Shown piece after piece: positions 15,790 through 26,558 of a stretch of 64,000 nt of DNA (positions are counted from its first letter, which is position 1; the number at the start of each line of letters is the position of its first letter). Origin of the DNA: an uncultured Lachnospiraceae bacterium (GTDB lineage: Bacteria > Bacillota > Clostridia > Lachnospirales > Lachnospiraceae); NCBI GenBank assembly GCA_902787715.1, contig CADAHQ010000001.1, positions 310,001 through 374,000 on the forward strand, written 5' to 3'. The notes under the pieces are model-generated. The model saw only the letters and a program-made list of their open reading frames with translations, searched no databases and had not been told where the DNA came from. The position numbers and the translations under genes are program-made.

Positions 15790-17250
15790 TCACTTCTTTC
15801 TCGCATCCAGAACCGGCGCGTAGCAGACACGGAACCGCGGCAGCGCGGGAAGCACCGTGACATAGTCCGTCTGCCAGGAGTCCGGGTTCCCGGGAATCCC
15901 GTGGGCTTCGTCGTTCTCCCCGGAGGCCGGCGGCGCATACAGCGTGACCGTCACCTCTCCGCCTGTAAACGTTCCGTCGAAAAATGCACTGCATAAATCA
16001 ATCATCTTTACTCCCGGCTTTTTGTAGAACCATTTTCCGTTGATCTCCAGCATCAGATTGGCATCCGCCAGCGCTCCGTCGAAGTAACAATCGAACAGAA
16101 CCGGAGCCCCCGAAAGCTCCATGGGAATCGCCACCGCCTCGAAGTCCTCGGCCCCGCCGTAGCGAAGCGTAACCGGCAGCTTCACACTCTTCCCGGCCTT
16201 CCGCGAAGGCGCGAAGAACGAGTCCTCGATAATCTCTTTGTAAGTGGCGAGAACCGGCTGTTCGATGCCGTTGTCCGCATTGTTCGGGTCCTCGATCTCT
16301 AAGCCCAGACGCCCGCGGTCCCGGAACTGGTACATGGTAAAGCCCGAGAGCCAGTGCTCGCGGTCGGCTTTCACAAGATCGCAGAACCGCTTTACCTTCT
16401 CCTCCTGGTAGAACACGCCGGTGACGTCGCCGTCGGCATTCAGCTCCGACATAACCATGGGCTTCTTCACACCGTCGTTCATCACCGTATAGCGGCGGTA
16501 GCTCTTCTTCGCAAGCTTGTAAATCTCGTCCGTGTCATAGTCCGCAGCGCTGCGCGCATCGGTGCATACATCGTTGGGCCAACCCCAGTGAAGGGCCAGA
16601 TACCGATCCACGGAAACGATGTCGGCGGCTTTCGCAGCCTCCGTGAAAATCTCCTCCATCACCATCTTCTGCTCCGACAGCTCCTTGCAGCCGTCCAGGC
16701 ACAGCACTACCTTGCAGTTGGGCGCTTCCCGGTGGAACACGCCGCAGGCGCGCACGAAAAATGCAGCCACGGTCTCATAGGAGGCTCTCTTGTTAAACGA
16801 GAACCACGAGCCGGTGGCCTCATGGTTGATGCGCACCGTTATGCGGCCGAAGGTTCGAAGGTCTCTCGCCACCGCTGCAATATGCTCATCCGACAGATAC
16901 GGGTCCATGGTGAGGGTGAGGCAGACGTCCTGCCCGTGGCGGCGGATATCCCGCATCTGCGCAAACACCGGACCCTCATGGTTTCCGCCCAACCCTCCCG
17001 TATACGGGAAGTAGTCGTCATAAGGGTAATCCCAGGCGAACTGCGCGTCATGGGCGTGGGCAACACTCGCCCGCAGAGGCCACCCCTCGTCGTTCGGATA
17101 GTAACAATACATCAGATTGATTGCGCGGTGGGGCCGGCCGAGTTTTGTCAGGATGTAATCCTGGTTCACGTACTCGCCGCGCTCACTTCCGTCGCAGAGG
17201 TCCACCGCGCATTTGGCGGGCCCGAAGTACACAAGATAAGGTTTCCGCAT
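15790..17250 (-). CDS. putative TIM-barrel glycoside hydrolase (clan GH-A-like), family not identified
   Basis: A 486-residue protein without signal peptide, so probably cytoplasmic. The segment ITVRINHEATGSWFSFN resembles the acid/base region of GH26-like and related clan A hydrolases (the Glu in HE-x-x-GSW), and KKPMVMSELNADG about 140 residues later may hold the nucleophile Glu. The N-terminal text (YPYDDYFPYTGGLGG) also suggests substrate contacts, and the last 120 residues look like a beta-rich accessory domain (DLCSAFFDGTFTGGEVTVTLY). The start has AAAGGAG upstream. It lies between a transporter fusion gene and the hexose-phosphate genes. Family number and substrate cannot be given; a manno- or xylo-oligosaccharide is possible. 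Confidence 0.6.
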   Translation of the reverse strand: MRKPYLVYFGPAKCAVDLCDGSERGEYVNQDYILTKLGRPHRAINLMYCYYPNDEGWPLRASVAHAHDAQFAWDYPYDDYFPYTGGLGGNHEGPVFAQMRDIRRHGQDVCLTLTMDPYLSDEHIAAVARDLRTFGRITVRINHEATGSWFSFNKRASYETVAAFFVRACGVFHREAPNCKVVLCLDGCKELSEQKMVMEEIFTEAAKAADIVSVDRYLALHWGWPNDVCTDARSAADYDTDEIYKLAKKSYRRYTVMNDGVKKPMVMSELNADGDVTGVFYQEEKVKRFCDLVKADREHWLSGFTMYQFRDRGRLGLEIEDPNNADNGIEQPVLATYKEIIEDSFFAPSRKAGKSVKLPVTLRYGGAEDFEAVAIPMELSGAPVLFDCYFDGALADANLMLEINGKWFYKKPGVKMIDLCSAFFDGTFTGGEVTVTLYAPPASGENDEAHGIPGNPDSWQTDYVTVLPALPRFRVCYAPVLDARKK

Positions 17251-17320
17251 ACATTTCTCCTTTCGGAATCACAAAGATAACATTTTTTCCCTGATTCCTC
17301 CCCCGAAGAAACGAAAAAAA

Positions 17321-20317
17321 CTAACGTCCGCGAATGGCGTCAATGGGACGCTTCCGCGCAAAATGCCACACGGGTAAGAACGTTGCAACGAAAGCCGTCG
17401 CAAATGCCACCGCGGCAATCAGCAAAAGCTGTAAGGGGCCGAACTCCAACAGGCTCACATGCAAAAACGTCACCAGATACCGGTTGGCAAGCCCCGCCAA
17501 AATGCCCGTAATCAGGGACGACAGAACGAAGCAGATGGCGGCAATCAGGGCACTCTCGGAACCGAAGATGCGGACAACGTCATTGCCCCGGGAACCGATG
17601 GCGCGAAGGATACCGACTTCCCTGCGCTTGTAAGCGATACTGGTTGCAATGAAGCTGGTGAGCATCAGCGCCGCAAACACCGCGAAGATGATGCCGGCGA
17701 TGAGAAGTCCCTTGTGCAGGTATTTCATGACAAGATCTGCGCCGTCAAGCTCCACGTTGAACTTCGTAATCATCTGGAAGCGCTTGCCGTTCTCTCCGTT
17801 TTTGGAGTATTCGATGAAGTCCCGGACATCGGAGCGATTCTCCGGAAGCCGCACCATGGCGCCGCAGTAGTAAGCGTCACTCAGGTTCAAAAGCTCCTTA
17901 AGGGCGGCAGACGGTGCCAGTAAAACGCAGGTGTAGGCACCCTGTCCGTTGTATCGCATGTCATTGCTGTCATCGTATTCGAAGTTAAATTCCCCTTCCG
18001 CTTTTTCCTCTTCGTCCGCCGTATTCCTGCCGTAGGAAATCAACGATTCCACATGAAGCGTAATCGAAACCTGCTGATAATTATCGGAACGACGCAGCCA
18101 GTTCACCGTGATTGATGTGTACTCCTGCACCCTCCGAAGAAGGTCCGCAAGCTCCTGATTGCTCAGGCTCGATAAATAGGCGTAGTTAATCCCGGAATCG
18201 AAGCCTTTCATGGTAGGATTCTTGACAAAATTCGTAATTTCCGGCAACGTCGATGGATCCGGAAGCACCAAAAGCTCCTGTCCGTTTTTCACGGCCTCGC
18301 GATTGTATGCAGTATATGCCGCCTCGTTGATTCCGAAGAAAATCCGGTTTTCCTCGCTGAGAAGGTAGCGAAGTGCCCTCTCTGCAATCTCCCGGTTTAC
18401 GGCACAGGAGGTCCCGTGTTCCTCCGCGTATTTCGACGGAGCACAAGGATAATTCGGAAAATTATCGACCGCGGAAAGATCCCCGAAGCATACCTGACTG
18501 ATGAATGTCACATTGCGTCCGTTGGTCGCGGAGGTCCCGAACGTATAGTCCCCCTCAACGGCGAAGAGTTTTTGCTCGGGCTGCCGCTCGATAAATCCCT
18601 TCCCCACCATGATGCAGGACGCCAGGTTGCTCTCCATGTCATATGTAAAATCGGCTGCAGCAACCATAGCCTTCGCAACTTCAAGGTCAAATCCCCGTTG
18701 CTTGTTTGCGTCTTCGTTTCTCGCAAGAGCAAGAATCCTGGAAACCGCACCCATGTAATCAAGCTTGGTGTCGATGATGCCGCTGACAGTGACTTTCTTT
18801 CCGTTGGAGAGCTCATACACAGCGCCCACCATATCCGCCATCTTCGGAACCTTTTTTCCGGAAAGCAACGCCGAATTCCGAATCATTTCATAAGTCACCT
18901 TGGAGATTGCAATCTCGTCCTTACTTCCGTCGGGAAGGGTTCCGACCACAAGCTCCGCGTTGAAAGCCGCAAGCAATTCGGCATCGATCTCGATGAAACG
19001 GCTGGATTCCACCACGGTGTCATCCATGAAACCGTTTGTGTCGTTGAACTCCATGCCTCCCAAGTAGTTGATGCCCACATTTCCGAGATTCCGGACCGGA
19101 TACACCTTCATACCGTCCCACGAATACAACGGCGCCAGCTCCTCTTCGGAGCATTTCTGATTATCGCTCCAGTATCCGTCCTCGCTAAAGCCGTACCGGT
19201 AATATGTCTGGCGCTCCACATAGACCGTCTTCACATCATTTTCCGCGAAGACTTTGCTGACGGTTTTCGTGTAATCGTAGTCCGCAAGCGTTGAGGAAAG
19301 TCCGAACAACAAAAACGCAAGGGTGGACATCAAAACCGTGAAGACAAGCTTCACCTTCTTGCTCTTTAAGCTGCTGGCGCCAACGCGGAAGGCTCTTCCA
19401 AGAGGCAGCCTTGACTTGGTCTTTACGAAGGTCTGCTCTCCGTAAGTGAGAGTATTCTCGTCTGTGGTTGCAAAGGCAAATCCGCGGGTCAGATTCTCGT
19501 CCACCCGGATCTTCAGCTTCTCCTCCGGGTGCGCTGAAAGATACGCATTGATCTGCTCCCTGTCCTCAGCGGTGAGTTCGTACCCACCGGGAACTTTGCA
19601 TTTGCCGTTCTCAATCACCGGCCTTTTCGCGACATCCGTAACCGTAGTCTTCGTCACATCGGAAATAATCTTTCCGTCCGCAAGCTCGATGATGCGGTCG
19701 GCAAACTGTTCCGAATACTCCCGGTCATGGGAAACGATAATCACCAGTTTCGTTTCGGAAAGCTTTTGCAGCAATTCGAAAATCTGACGTCCGGTCTTGC
19801 TGTCAAGGGCTCCCGTGGGCTCGTCCGCAAGGATGATTTTCGGGTTCTTCACAAGGGCTCTCGCGATAGCCACGCGCTGCAGCTGACCTCCGGAGAGCTC
19901 GTTGGGGCGGCGCTTTCCGTAGCCTGCAAGGTCCACCTCGTCGAGGATCTTCGAAATCTCCTCGGAGGAGGCTTTGCGCCCCTGCAGCTCAATGGCAAGA
20001 GCGATATTCACGCCCACCGTAAACTCGGGCAGAACGTTATATTCCTGGAAGATGAATCCCAGGCAGGCGTTTCGGTACGAGTCGAAATCCGACTGGGAAA
20101 AGTCCCGCGTCGAAACGTTGTCTAAGATGATATCTCCGCTGTCGTAGCGGTCGAGACCGCCCAAAAGATTTAACAGGGTGGATTTGCCGGACCCGGACTT
20201 GCCGAGAAGGAAAACCATGCCGGTCTCCGGAAAGCGGATGGACACATCGTCCACCGCCGTGACCGGTACACCCTTTTTCGGTTTATATGATTTTTTAAGA
20301 TGCGTTACCTCTAACAT
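17321..20317 (-). CDS. ABC transporter ATPase-permease fusion (MacB-like), 998 aa, copy 1
   Basis: A single-chain exporter half. Residues 1-225 are a MacB/LolD-type ATPase (Walker A GKSGSGKST, signature LSGGQLQR, Walker [13 protein letters not shown]). A linker (about 230-320) contains YELTAEDREQINAYL. One membrane helix (about 328-347) is followed by a long extracytoplasmic domain (about 350-860) and a C-terminal FtsX block of three helices (about 865-995, with RREVGILRAIGSRG and a final KRPIDAIRGR). It starts 12 bases behind the paralogue at 20330 and is probably cotranscribed. Substrate unknown; similar fusions in Firmicutes are often linked to peptide resistance, which is only a suggestion. 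Confidence 0.9.
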   Translation of the reverse strand: MLEVTHLKKSYKPKKGVPVTAVDDVSIRFPETGMVFLLGKSGSGKSTLLNLLGGLDRYDSGDIILDNVSTRDFSQSDFDSYRNACLGFIFQEYNVLPEFTVGVNIALAIELQGRKASSEEISKILDEVDLAGYGKRRPNELSGGQLQRVAIARALVKNPKIILADEPTGALDSKTGRQIFELLQKLSETKLVIIVSHDREYSEQFADRIIELADGKIISDVTKTTVTDVAKRPVIENGKCKVPGGYELTAEDREQINAYLSAHPEEKLKIRVDENLTRGFAFATTDENTLTYGEQTFVKTKSRLPLGRAFRVGASSLKSKKVKLVFTVLMSTLAFLLFGLSSTLADYDYTKTVSKVFAENDVKTVYVERQTYYRYGFSEDGYWSDNQKCSEEELAPLYSWDGMKVYPVRNLGNVGINYLGGMEFNDTNGFMDDTVVESSRFIEIDAELLAAFNAELVVGTLPDGSKDEIAISKVTYEMIRNSALLSGKKVPKMADMVGAVYELSNGKKVTVSGIIDTKLDYMGAVSRILALARNEDANKQRGFDLEVAKAMVAAADFTYDMESNLASCIMVGKGFIERQPEQKLFAVEGDYTFGTSATNGRNVTFISQVCFGDLSAVDNFPNYPCAPSKYAEEHGTSCAVNREIAERALRYLLSEENRIFFGINEAAYTAYNREAVKNGQELLVLPDPSTLPEITNFVKNPTMKGFDSGINYAYLSSLSNQELADLLRRVQEYTSITVNWLRRSDNYQQVSITLHVESLISYGRNTADEEEKAEGEFNFEYDDSNDMRYNGQGAYTCVLLAPSAALKELLNLSDAYYCGAMVRLPENRSDVRDFIEYSKNGENGKRFQMITKFNVELDGADLVMKYLHKGLLIAGIIFAVFAALMLTSFIATSIAYKRREVGILRAIGSRGNDVVRIFGSESALIAAICFVLSSLITGILAGLANRYLVTFLHVSLLEFGPLQLLLIAAVAFATAFVATFLPVWHFARKRPIDAIRGR

Positions 20318-20329
20318 TGTAATCTCCCC

Positions 20330-23098
20330 CTATCTCCCGCGAATCACGTCAATCGGCTTCTTTCTTGCTATTCCCCACACCGGAATAAACGTGGCAACGA
20401 TTGCCACCAAAGCCGCAATACCGAACGTGATACCGACCTGACGAGCACCGAAATGCAGCAGCTGAATATTTTTAAGAACATTGCCCGCATCCGATACGTT
20501 GGAATTAATGAACCCCACAATGCCCCGTGCAACGAGCACGGCAAGCAGACCGTTGATGAAAGCAATCACCGCGGTCTCACACAGGAAAATCCGGTAGACA
20601 TCGAGGCTTCTCGCACCCAGAGCGCGAAGCACACCGATCTCCTGTCGTTTATGAAGGATACTGTTGGCGATGAAGACGCCGAACAGAATCGCGGAAAATG
20701 CAGCCATTATCCCGCCGAACCACTTGAGCACAGGACTCACCACAGTGGCGACACGATTCATCGTATCAATGGTAAACTGCTCCTGTCCGCCGAAAGCGTA
20801 CGTGAATCCGCCCCGGTCCTCAAAACAATACTTTATCAGCTTGCGCAGGGTTGCGTCATCCTGGGGTGTCGGGATAATAACCGTGGATATATTACTTGTG
20901 TTTGTCTCTACGATAGCCCGAATCCGCTCATCCGAAACGACCGCATAGACGGAACTTGTTGTCCAGTCTTTTTCGTCGCTGTTCTCGGGAAGGCAGATAC
21001 CGATGATACGGTATGTCCGGCCTTTGGTATCGGAAATCGTGAGCGTGTTCGACAGTTCTGTAAGCAGGGCGCAATAAAGGTTTCTGCGCTCTGCAGGAAC
21101 CGTTTCATTAATCCAGTCATAAACCTCGATACCCACAGCATCTCTGATCTCCGGATAGAACAACTCCTGCATCAGATGCTCCGACACAATCAGGTCCGTC
21201 TCCGGATTCGAAATTCCGGTGAATCCGCCGAGATAACGGATGTCCTCCGGGGAAAACACGGAAAACGGAGCGAAAGACTTAATCTCCGCTGTGTAATCCT
21301 CCCCTTCGGGACCGCAGAAAATATACTGATCGTAATCCGCATAAACGACACCGCTGCCGCCGGCAGCCACATTTCTGCTGCTTCCGACACCGCAGAACAA
21401 CGCCGACGGAACGCCGTAGGCGCACTCCTCACTGCAGAGGCTGTACAAAATCTCGTGCAGCACACGCTCGGAGTCGCTCAGCATGGAAACATCCTGGGCT
21501 ACCATCTCGCGATAGGCTGAGGTATCGATGGGCAGTTCGATGATGCCGACAACCGGTAGGGAAATGTCACCGTTATTACGGCCCTTCAAAGCTCCATCTC
21601 CGAGGATGTCCTCCATGGTTTTTCCCCGGTAATTCTCGTCAAATAAAAGTATGCCCTCCGCCGCCAGCGAGGAGATGCAGACCTCGTTGGAGCCGGGTGC
21701 CGGCAGCCGGCCGCACACAAGCTTTGCGCCGAGGATTTTCATAACCTCTTCATCAATCTCAACAATGCTGTAACTGAAGGCAGGAAACAACGTCCCCAAT
21801 CCTTCGCTTCTCTTTGCCGATTGCATGTCGACAAAACTGACATACATACCTGCAGACATGGGAATCGCGGCCACGCCGGTATCCTTTTTAATCTGCTCAA
21901 TCTCTTCTGTCGTGAATTCCGAAGTAAATGTGTTATAATCCGTCGTTTCGGAGTACGCGCGGTCAATGGTAAGAAAGGCGCGTTTCGCCAAACGGATACT
22001 GTCGAAGGTGCAGGTCTCCCGTTTGAAGGCCGCAAGTGTATCCGCGACTCCGAACATGGCAAATGCCACCAGGGAAAGAAGGATGGTAACAATCAGCGTT
22101 CCCTTCTTGTAGCGCATGGAGTTTACGCCGATGCCGAAGCTCCGCTTCCATGGCAGTTTCGATTTGATCAGCTGGAAAACGGTTTTCTCCGGAACAATGG
22201 CTTTCTCGTCCGTGGGGAAGAACCGTTCCTTCTTCGGGGTAACCCGGGTTCCCTCGGTCAAAAGCACATTGCCGTCCTTCTGCAGCATAAGATACCGGTT
22301 AATCTTCTCCCGGTCTTCCTCCGTAAGCGTATACCCGGCATCCAGAACCAAGCCGTCACGCTCCACGATAATTCCGTCCTCCGGCAGGAAGACGGTCTCC
22401 TCGATGTCCGGAAGCTCCGAGAGCGGCTTGCATTCCACATCGGACACAACAACGCCGTCCGCAAGCTCCACGATACGGTCCGCGTACTGCTCCGAGTAAT
22501 CACGGTCATGGGAGACAATGATCACAAGCTTTCTCTTGGAAAGCCTCTTCAACGTATCAAACACCACGCGTCCCGTGGCGCTGTCCAAAGCGCCGGTGGG
22601 CTCATCCGCAAGGATGATATCCGGATCCTTAATCAGGGCTCTTGCGATGGCGACGCGCTGTAACTGTCCTCCCGAAAGCTCGTTGGGCTTTCTCTTCGCA
22701 TAGTCCGAAAGATCCACTTCCGCTAAGATCTCGTTGATTCTCTCGTTGCTTGCCTTAACCCCCTGCAGTTCCATGGCAAGCGCGACATTCGCGCCCACGG
22801 TAAATTCCGGCAGCACATTGTAGTCCTGGAATATGAATCCCACGTAGGTGTTCCGGTAGGAATCCATCATCGCGTTGGAAAAGTCCTTTGTGGACGTTCC
22901 GTGAATCAGAATCTCTCCGGAGTCATAGCGGTCAAGACCGCCTAACAGATGAAGCAGTGTGGATTTACCGCTTCCGGACCGCCCGAGAATAAAGACCATG
23001 CCTTTTTCCGGAAACCGCAGACTGATATTCTTTGCGGCTTCCACGCTGACACCGTCCTTCGAGCGGTAGGTCTTACATAGATTTTTTACCTCCAGCAT
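20330..23098 (-). CDS. ABC transporter ATPase-permease fusion (MacB-like), 922 aa, copy 2
   Basis: Tandem paralogue of the gene downstream with the same plan: ATPase (1-225; [29 protein letters not shown]), linker with [15 protein letters not shown], a membrane helix (about 338-358), an extracytoplasmic domain (about 360-780) and a three-helix FtsX block ([16 protein letters not shown], ending in [10 protein letters not shown]). ATPase and linker are close to the copy at 17321, while the extracytoplasmic domains differ strongly in sequence and length, as expected if they meet different partners. Two fusion chains can form a heterodimeric exporter. The ATG follows AGGGGGAG, 37 bases after the mutS stop. 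Confidence 0.9.
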   Translation of the reverse strand: MLEVKNLCKTYRSKDGVSVEAAKNISLRFPEKGMVFILGRSGSGKSTLLHLLGGLDRYDSGEILIHGTSTKDFSNAMMDSYRNTYVGFIFQDYNVLPEFTVGANVALAMELQGVKASNERINEILAEVDLSDYAKRKPNELSGGQLQRVAIARALIKDPDIILADEPTGALDSATGRVVFDTLKRLSKRKLVIIVSHDRDYSEQYADRIVELADGVVVSDVECKPLSELPDIEETVFLPEDGIIVERDGLVLDAGYTLTEEDREKINRYLMLQKDGNVLLTEGTRVTPKKERFFPTDEKAIVPEKTVFQLIKSKLPWKRSFGIGVNSMRYKKGTLIVTILLSLVAFAMFGVADTLAAFKRETCTFDSIRLAKRAFLTIDRAYSETTDYNTFTSEFTTEEIEQIKKDTGVAAIPMSAGMYVSFVDMQSAKRSEGLGTLFPAFSYSIVEIDEEVMKILGAKLVCGRLPAPGSNEVCISSLAAEGILLFDENYRGKTMEDILGDGALKGRNNGDISLPVVGIIELPIDTSAYREMVAQDVSMLSDSERVLHEILYSLCSEECAYGVPSALFCGVGSSRNVAAGGSGVVYADYDQYIFCGPEGEDYTAEIKSFAPFSVFSPEDIRYLGGFTGISNPETDLIVSEHLMQELFYPEIRDAVGIEVYDWINETVPAERRNLYCALLTELSNTLTISDTKGRTYRIIGICLPENSDEKDWTTSSVYAVVSDERIRAIVETNTSNISTVIIPTPQDDATLRKLIKYCFEDRGGFTYAFGGQEQFTIDTMNRVATVVSPVLKWFGGIMAAFSAILFGVFIANSILHKRQEIGVLRALGARSLDVYRIFLCETAVIAFINGLLAVLVARGIVGFINSNVSDAGNVLKNIQLLHFGARQVGITFGIAALVAIVATFIPVWGIARKKPIDVIRGR

Positions 23099-23117
23099 TT
23101 TTCTCCCCCTATTAAAT

Positions 23118-23137
23118 CCGGCTCAGGCCGGTTTTTT
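23118..23137 (+). terminator. intrinsic terminator for + strand transcripts next to the mutS end
   Basis: CCGGC-TCAG-GCCGG followed by T6 on the + strand. On the - strand, the coding direction, the stem is not followed by a T-tract. No + strand gene is nearby, so it would act on antisense transcripts. Confidence 0.5.
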
Positions 23138-25799
23138 ACGAATCTGTTTTATTAATCTCGTCCTGAATCCGGTACAGCAGATTCAGCGCATCAATCGGCG
23201 TCACGCCGGACAAATCAAGCTCCCGAATCCGCTCAATCACCTCCTGGTATGCGGCATTGCCGAACATGGACATCTGGTTCGGTGCGGCATCCTTATGCTT
23301 CGGAACCCAGGTGCTGTTCTCCGCGGAGACAACCACATCCCGGAAGATCTCCCTCGTCCGCTCCGCCAAGTCATTTTGCGAGAGCTGCTCCACCAGCTCC
23401 TGCGCCCGCTTAAGAACATCCTCCGGCACCCCGGCAAGGCGTGCCACCTGAATACCGTAGGATTTGTCCGCTCCGCCCCTGACAATCTTTCGAAGGAACA
23501 CGATAGAATCCCCCTGCTCCTTCACGGCGATGCAGTAGTTGCATACGCCCGCCAGCTTTCCCTCAAGCTCCGTGAGCTCGTGGTAGTGGGTGGCAAACAA
23601 AGTCTTTGCGCCGATAATGCGGCGGTCCGCCACATGTTCAATCACGCTCCACGCGATGGCAAGACCGTCGAAGGTGGAGGTTCCGCGGCCGATCTCATCG
23701 AGGATGAGAAGGCTTCGCTTCGTGGCGTTCTTTAAGATGTTCGCAACCTCGTTCATCTCCACCATGAAAGTGGACTGTCCGGTGCTCAAATCATCCGAGG
23801 CACCGACGCGGGTGAAGATCCGGTCCACGATGCCGATGTCCGCCTCCTTCGCAGGCACGTAGCTTCCGATCTGCGCAAGCAAAACGATCAGAGCGCACTG
23901 GCGCATGTAGGTGGATTTGCCGGCCATATTCGGACCGGTGATGATGGCCACGCGGTTGTCGTCGCCGTCCAAGGTCGTGCTGTTGGCGACGAAGGTCCCT
24001 CCGGGCAGCAGCTGTTCCACCACGGGGTGACGACCGTCAATAATGGAGATGCGGCCCTGCTTGTTGATGGCGGGGCAAACGTAGTTGTTGTGCTCCGCGA
24101 CATACGCTAAGGATGCGATGGCGTCGAGCACCGCAACGGCTTTCGCCGTCTTCTGAATGCGGGAAATCTCCGCGGCGATGGCATCCCGAACCTCCGTAAA
24201 AATCCGGTATTCCAACGCGTAGAGACGGTCCTCCGCGTTTACAATCGTATCCTCAAGTTCCTTGAGTTCCGGCGTCGTGTAGCGCTCTGCACCGGACAGG
24301 GTCTGTTTCCGGGACCAATCCTTTGGCACCAGCTCTCTAAAGGAGTTGGTCACCTCCAGAAAATACCCGAACACGTTGTTGTATTTGATGCGCAGGTTTT
24401 TGATTCCGGTCTTCTCCCGCTCTCTCGCTTCCAGCTCCGCAAGCCACTGCTTGCCCTGGGTCTTCGCGGCGCGCAGCCGGTCGACCTCCTCGTTGTAGCC
24501 GTCGCGAATCATACCGCCTTCCCGCACGGTAAAGGGCGGGTCCGGCTGAATCGCCTTGTCGATATGCTCTGCAAGATCCTCGAGAGGATCCAGGTCCGCA
24601 AGCTCCGAAACAATCAGTTTGCTGTGGAAATCCTTCAAAAGCCGCCGGATGTGCGGAAGCACCGAAAGGGACTGGGCAAATGCCCTGAGGTCTCTGGGGT
24701 TGGCGCTCTTGTAGCTTACGCGGCACACAAGGCGCTCCAGATCGTAGATATAATCGAGATGCTCCCTTAGCTCCTCCCTGGTCATCAGGTTCTCGTTCAG
24801 CTCGGCAATCGCATTCTGTCTTGCGAGAATCGCATCCCGGTTGATGAGGGGCTGCTCCACGTAGGTGCGCAGAAGGCGGGCGCCCATGGCAGTCTTTGTC
24901 TTGTCAATCACCCACAGCAACGACCCGCGCTTTTTCTTTTCGCGCATGGTCTCCGTGAGCTCCAGGTTTCGTCTCGTAGCGGTGTCGAGGATCATGTAAT
25001 CCCCGGAGGAATAGGGCTGAATCCGGGTGATATGTGCAAGGTCCGTCATCTGCGTGCGGTACAGATACGCAAGCACGGTGCCCGCAGCAATGGCGCCGGT
25101 CTCCATTCCGGAAAGCCCCAGCGTATGGCGGCTTGACGCCTTAAAATGCGACAGTAAAAGCCGTTCGCACACATCCGCCTCATAGGTCTGTCCGTTCAAA
25201 ACCGTAAGGCTTACGCCGATGCGGGAATGCAGTTCCTCGGTATCGACGCCGGAGATCTGAAACTCGGGGTTGCAGATGATCTCCGCCGGTGCGTGACGGA
25301 TAATCTCATCCGCGGCCTTTCTTGCCGTCTTCACTTCCGTCACAAAGAAATCGCCGGTGGAAACGTCCACGGTGGCGATTCCGAAGGTGTCATCCAGCCA
25401 CAAAACGCCCATCAGATAGACGTTCTTCTTCTCGTCCATGGAGTCGGAGAAGACGTTGGTACCGGGAGTGACGATGCGCGTCACACCGCGCTTTACCATG
25501 CCCTTCGCCTCACGGGGGTCCTCCAGCTGGTCGCAGACCGCGACGCAATAACCCTTCTCCACCAGGCGGCTGATGTACTCCTCCACCGCATGGTACGGCA
25601 CGCCGCACATGGGCGCCCGCTCCGCGAGACCGCAGTCGCGCCCCGTAAGCGTCAGCTCAAGTTCCCTGGAAGCCTTCTCTGCATCCTCGAAGAACATCTC
25701 GTAAAAATCCCCGAGGCGATAGAACAAAAAACAATCCGGATATTGCTTCTTCATCTCCAGATAGTGTTCCATCATCGGGGATAATTTTTCCTTCTTCAT
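23136..25799 (-). CDS. mutS: DNA mismatch repair protein MutS
   Basis: Mismatch-recognition ATPase of replication repair, 887 residues. The mismatch-reading Phe-x-Glu motif is in GDFYEMF near residue 36; connector, lever and clamp domains follow; the C-terminal ATPase has Walker A GPNMAGKST, the ST-motif region DLSTGQSTFMVEM and Walker B SLLILDEIGRGTSTFDG. A GTG four codons upstream could also be used, but the ATG at 25799 (MKKEKLSP) is better spaced from AGGGTGG. No mutL gene is in the window; in many Clostridia mutS and mutL are adjacent, so the neighbour here (a transporter gene) is a departure from that order. Confidence 0.97.
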   Translation of the reverse strand: MKKEKLSPMMEHYLEMKKQYPDCFLFYRLGDFYEMFFEDAEKASRELELTLTGRDCGLAERAPMCGVPYHAVEEYISRLVEKGYCVAVCDQLEDPREAKGMVKRGVTRIVTPGTNVFSDSMDEKKNVYLMGVLWLDDTFGIATVDVSTGDFFVTEVKTARKAADEIIRHAPAEIICNPEFQISGVDTEELHSRIGVSLTVLNGQTYEADVCERLLLSHFKASSRHTLGLSGMETGAIAAGTVLAYLYRTQMTDLAHITRIQPYSSGDYMILDTATRRNLELTETMREKKKRGSLLWVIDKTKTAMGARLLRTYVEQPLINRDAILARQNAIAELNENLMTREELREHLDYIYDLERLVCRVSYKSANPRDLRAFAQSLSVLPHIRRLLKDFHSKLIVSELADLDPLEDLAEHIDKAIQPDPPFTVREGGMIRDGYNEEVDRLRAAKTQGKQWLAELEAREREKTGIKNLRIKYNNVFGYFLEVTNSFRELVPKDWSRKQTLSGAERYTTPELKELEDTIVNAEDRLYALEYRIFTEVRDAIAAEISRIQKTAKAVAVLDAIASLAYVAEHNNYVCPAINKQGRISIIDGRHPVVEQLLPGGTFVANSTTLDGDDNRVAIITGPNMAGKSTYMRQCALIVLLAQIGSYVPAKEADIGIVDRIFTRVGASDDLSTGQSTFMVEMNEVANILKNATKRSLLILDEIGRGTSTFDGLAIAWSVIEHVADRRIIGAKTLFATHYHELTELEGKLAGVCNYCIAVKEQGDSIVFLRKIVRGGADKSYGIQVARLAGVPEDVLKRAQELVEQLSQNDLAERTREIFRDVVVSAENSTWVPKHKDAAPNQMSMFGNAAYQEVIERIRELDLSGVTPIDALNLLYRIQDEINKTDS

Positions 25800-25836
25800 G
25801 ACCGTATCCACCCTGTTCCGGCAGGCGTGCCCAGTG

Positions 25837-26544
25837 TCACTCCTGCTCTAAAATCTCTTCGAGTTTTTCGGAGATTTCAATCTCCGTGTCAATCCGGTTC
25901 TGCAACTGCAAAAGAAGCGTCTCCAATTTCTGCGTAGAGAGCTTTCCCTCCAAAGCCTGCGCCAAAAGCCCCTCGTCCACAACCGGGAGAAGCGGCTCCG
26001 CCCCGGCTCCTGCCGTCTTCTTTTCGCCGGACACCGCATCCTTCGGCGCGGGAATCTCAGTGCGGAGGTCCCCTCCGTCGTCAAGGAGCAAAGACTCCCC
26101 GTCGGCAGCCGACGTCGCCAGTTCATCGCAGCGCTCATTTTCCGGGTGGCCGGCGTGGCCCTTAATCCACACAAACGTCACCTCGTGGCGGTCGGTCTGC
26201 TCACAAAGCCGCGCCCAGAGCTCTGCATTTTTCACGGGGTCGCCGCTTTTGTTGCGGTACCCGTGCTCCTTCCAGTAGTAAATCCAGCCTTCATTGTAGG
26301 CGTCGGTCAGGTATTTGGAATCCGAATACAGCGTCACACGGCAGGCGACACGAAGCTTCTCCAAAGCGACAATGGCCGCCATCAGCTCCATGCGGTTGTT
26401 GGTGGTCACGGCATAGCCTGCGGAGTATTCCCGCTCAAACACCTTGCCGGAATCGTCCTTATAGCGGAGCAAAGCCCCGTATCCGCCGGGTCCGTTGGGG
26501 TTTCCGCGCGCCGCGCCGTCCGTGTAGATTGTCACCTCTGCCAT
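25837..26544 (-). CDS. rnhA: ribonuclease HI with C-terminal extension
   Basis: Cleaves RNA in RNA-DNA hybrids. The catalytic acids are in [10 protein letters not shown] (Asp), NNRMELMAA (Glu), LYSDSKYL (Asp) and NERCDELAT (Asp), all within residues 1-155. About 80 extra residues follow: an acidic and Pro/Ala-rich linker and a predicted helix ([21 protein letters not shown]) that ends in [12 protein letters not shown]. Normal RNase HI has about 155 residues, so the tail is an addition. The start has GGAGGAG upstream and the gene lies between two MutS-family genes in the same direction, with gaps of 37 and 14 bases, so all three may be one transcript. Confidence 0.93.
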   Translation of the reverse strand: MAEVTIYTDGAARGNPNGPGGYGALLRYKDDSGKVFEREYSAGYAVTTNNRMELMAAIVALEKLRVACRVTLYSDSKYLTDAYNEGWIYYWKEHGYRNKSGDPVKNAELWARLCEQTDRHEVTFVWIKGHAGHPENERCDELATSAADGESLLLDDGGDLRTEIPAPKDAVSGEKKTAGAGAEPLLPVVDEGLLAQALEGKLSTQKLETLLLQLQNRIDTEIEISEKLEEILEQE

Positions 26545-26558
26545 GTCCGTCTCCTCCG

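Noticed and set aside
21821-22663. Open frame on the + strand opposite the ATPase part of the transporter fusion
   Set aside because: The - strand product carries Walker A, signature and Walker B motifs; the + product has none.
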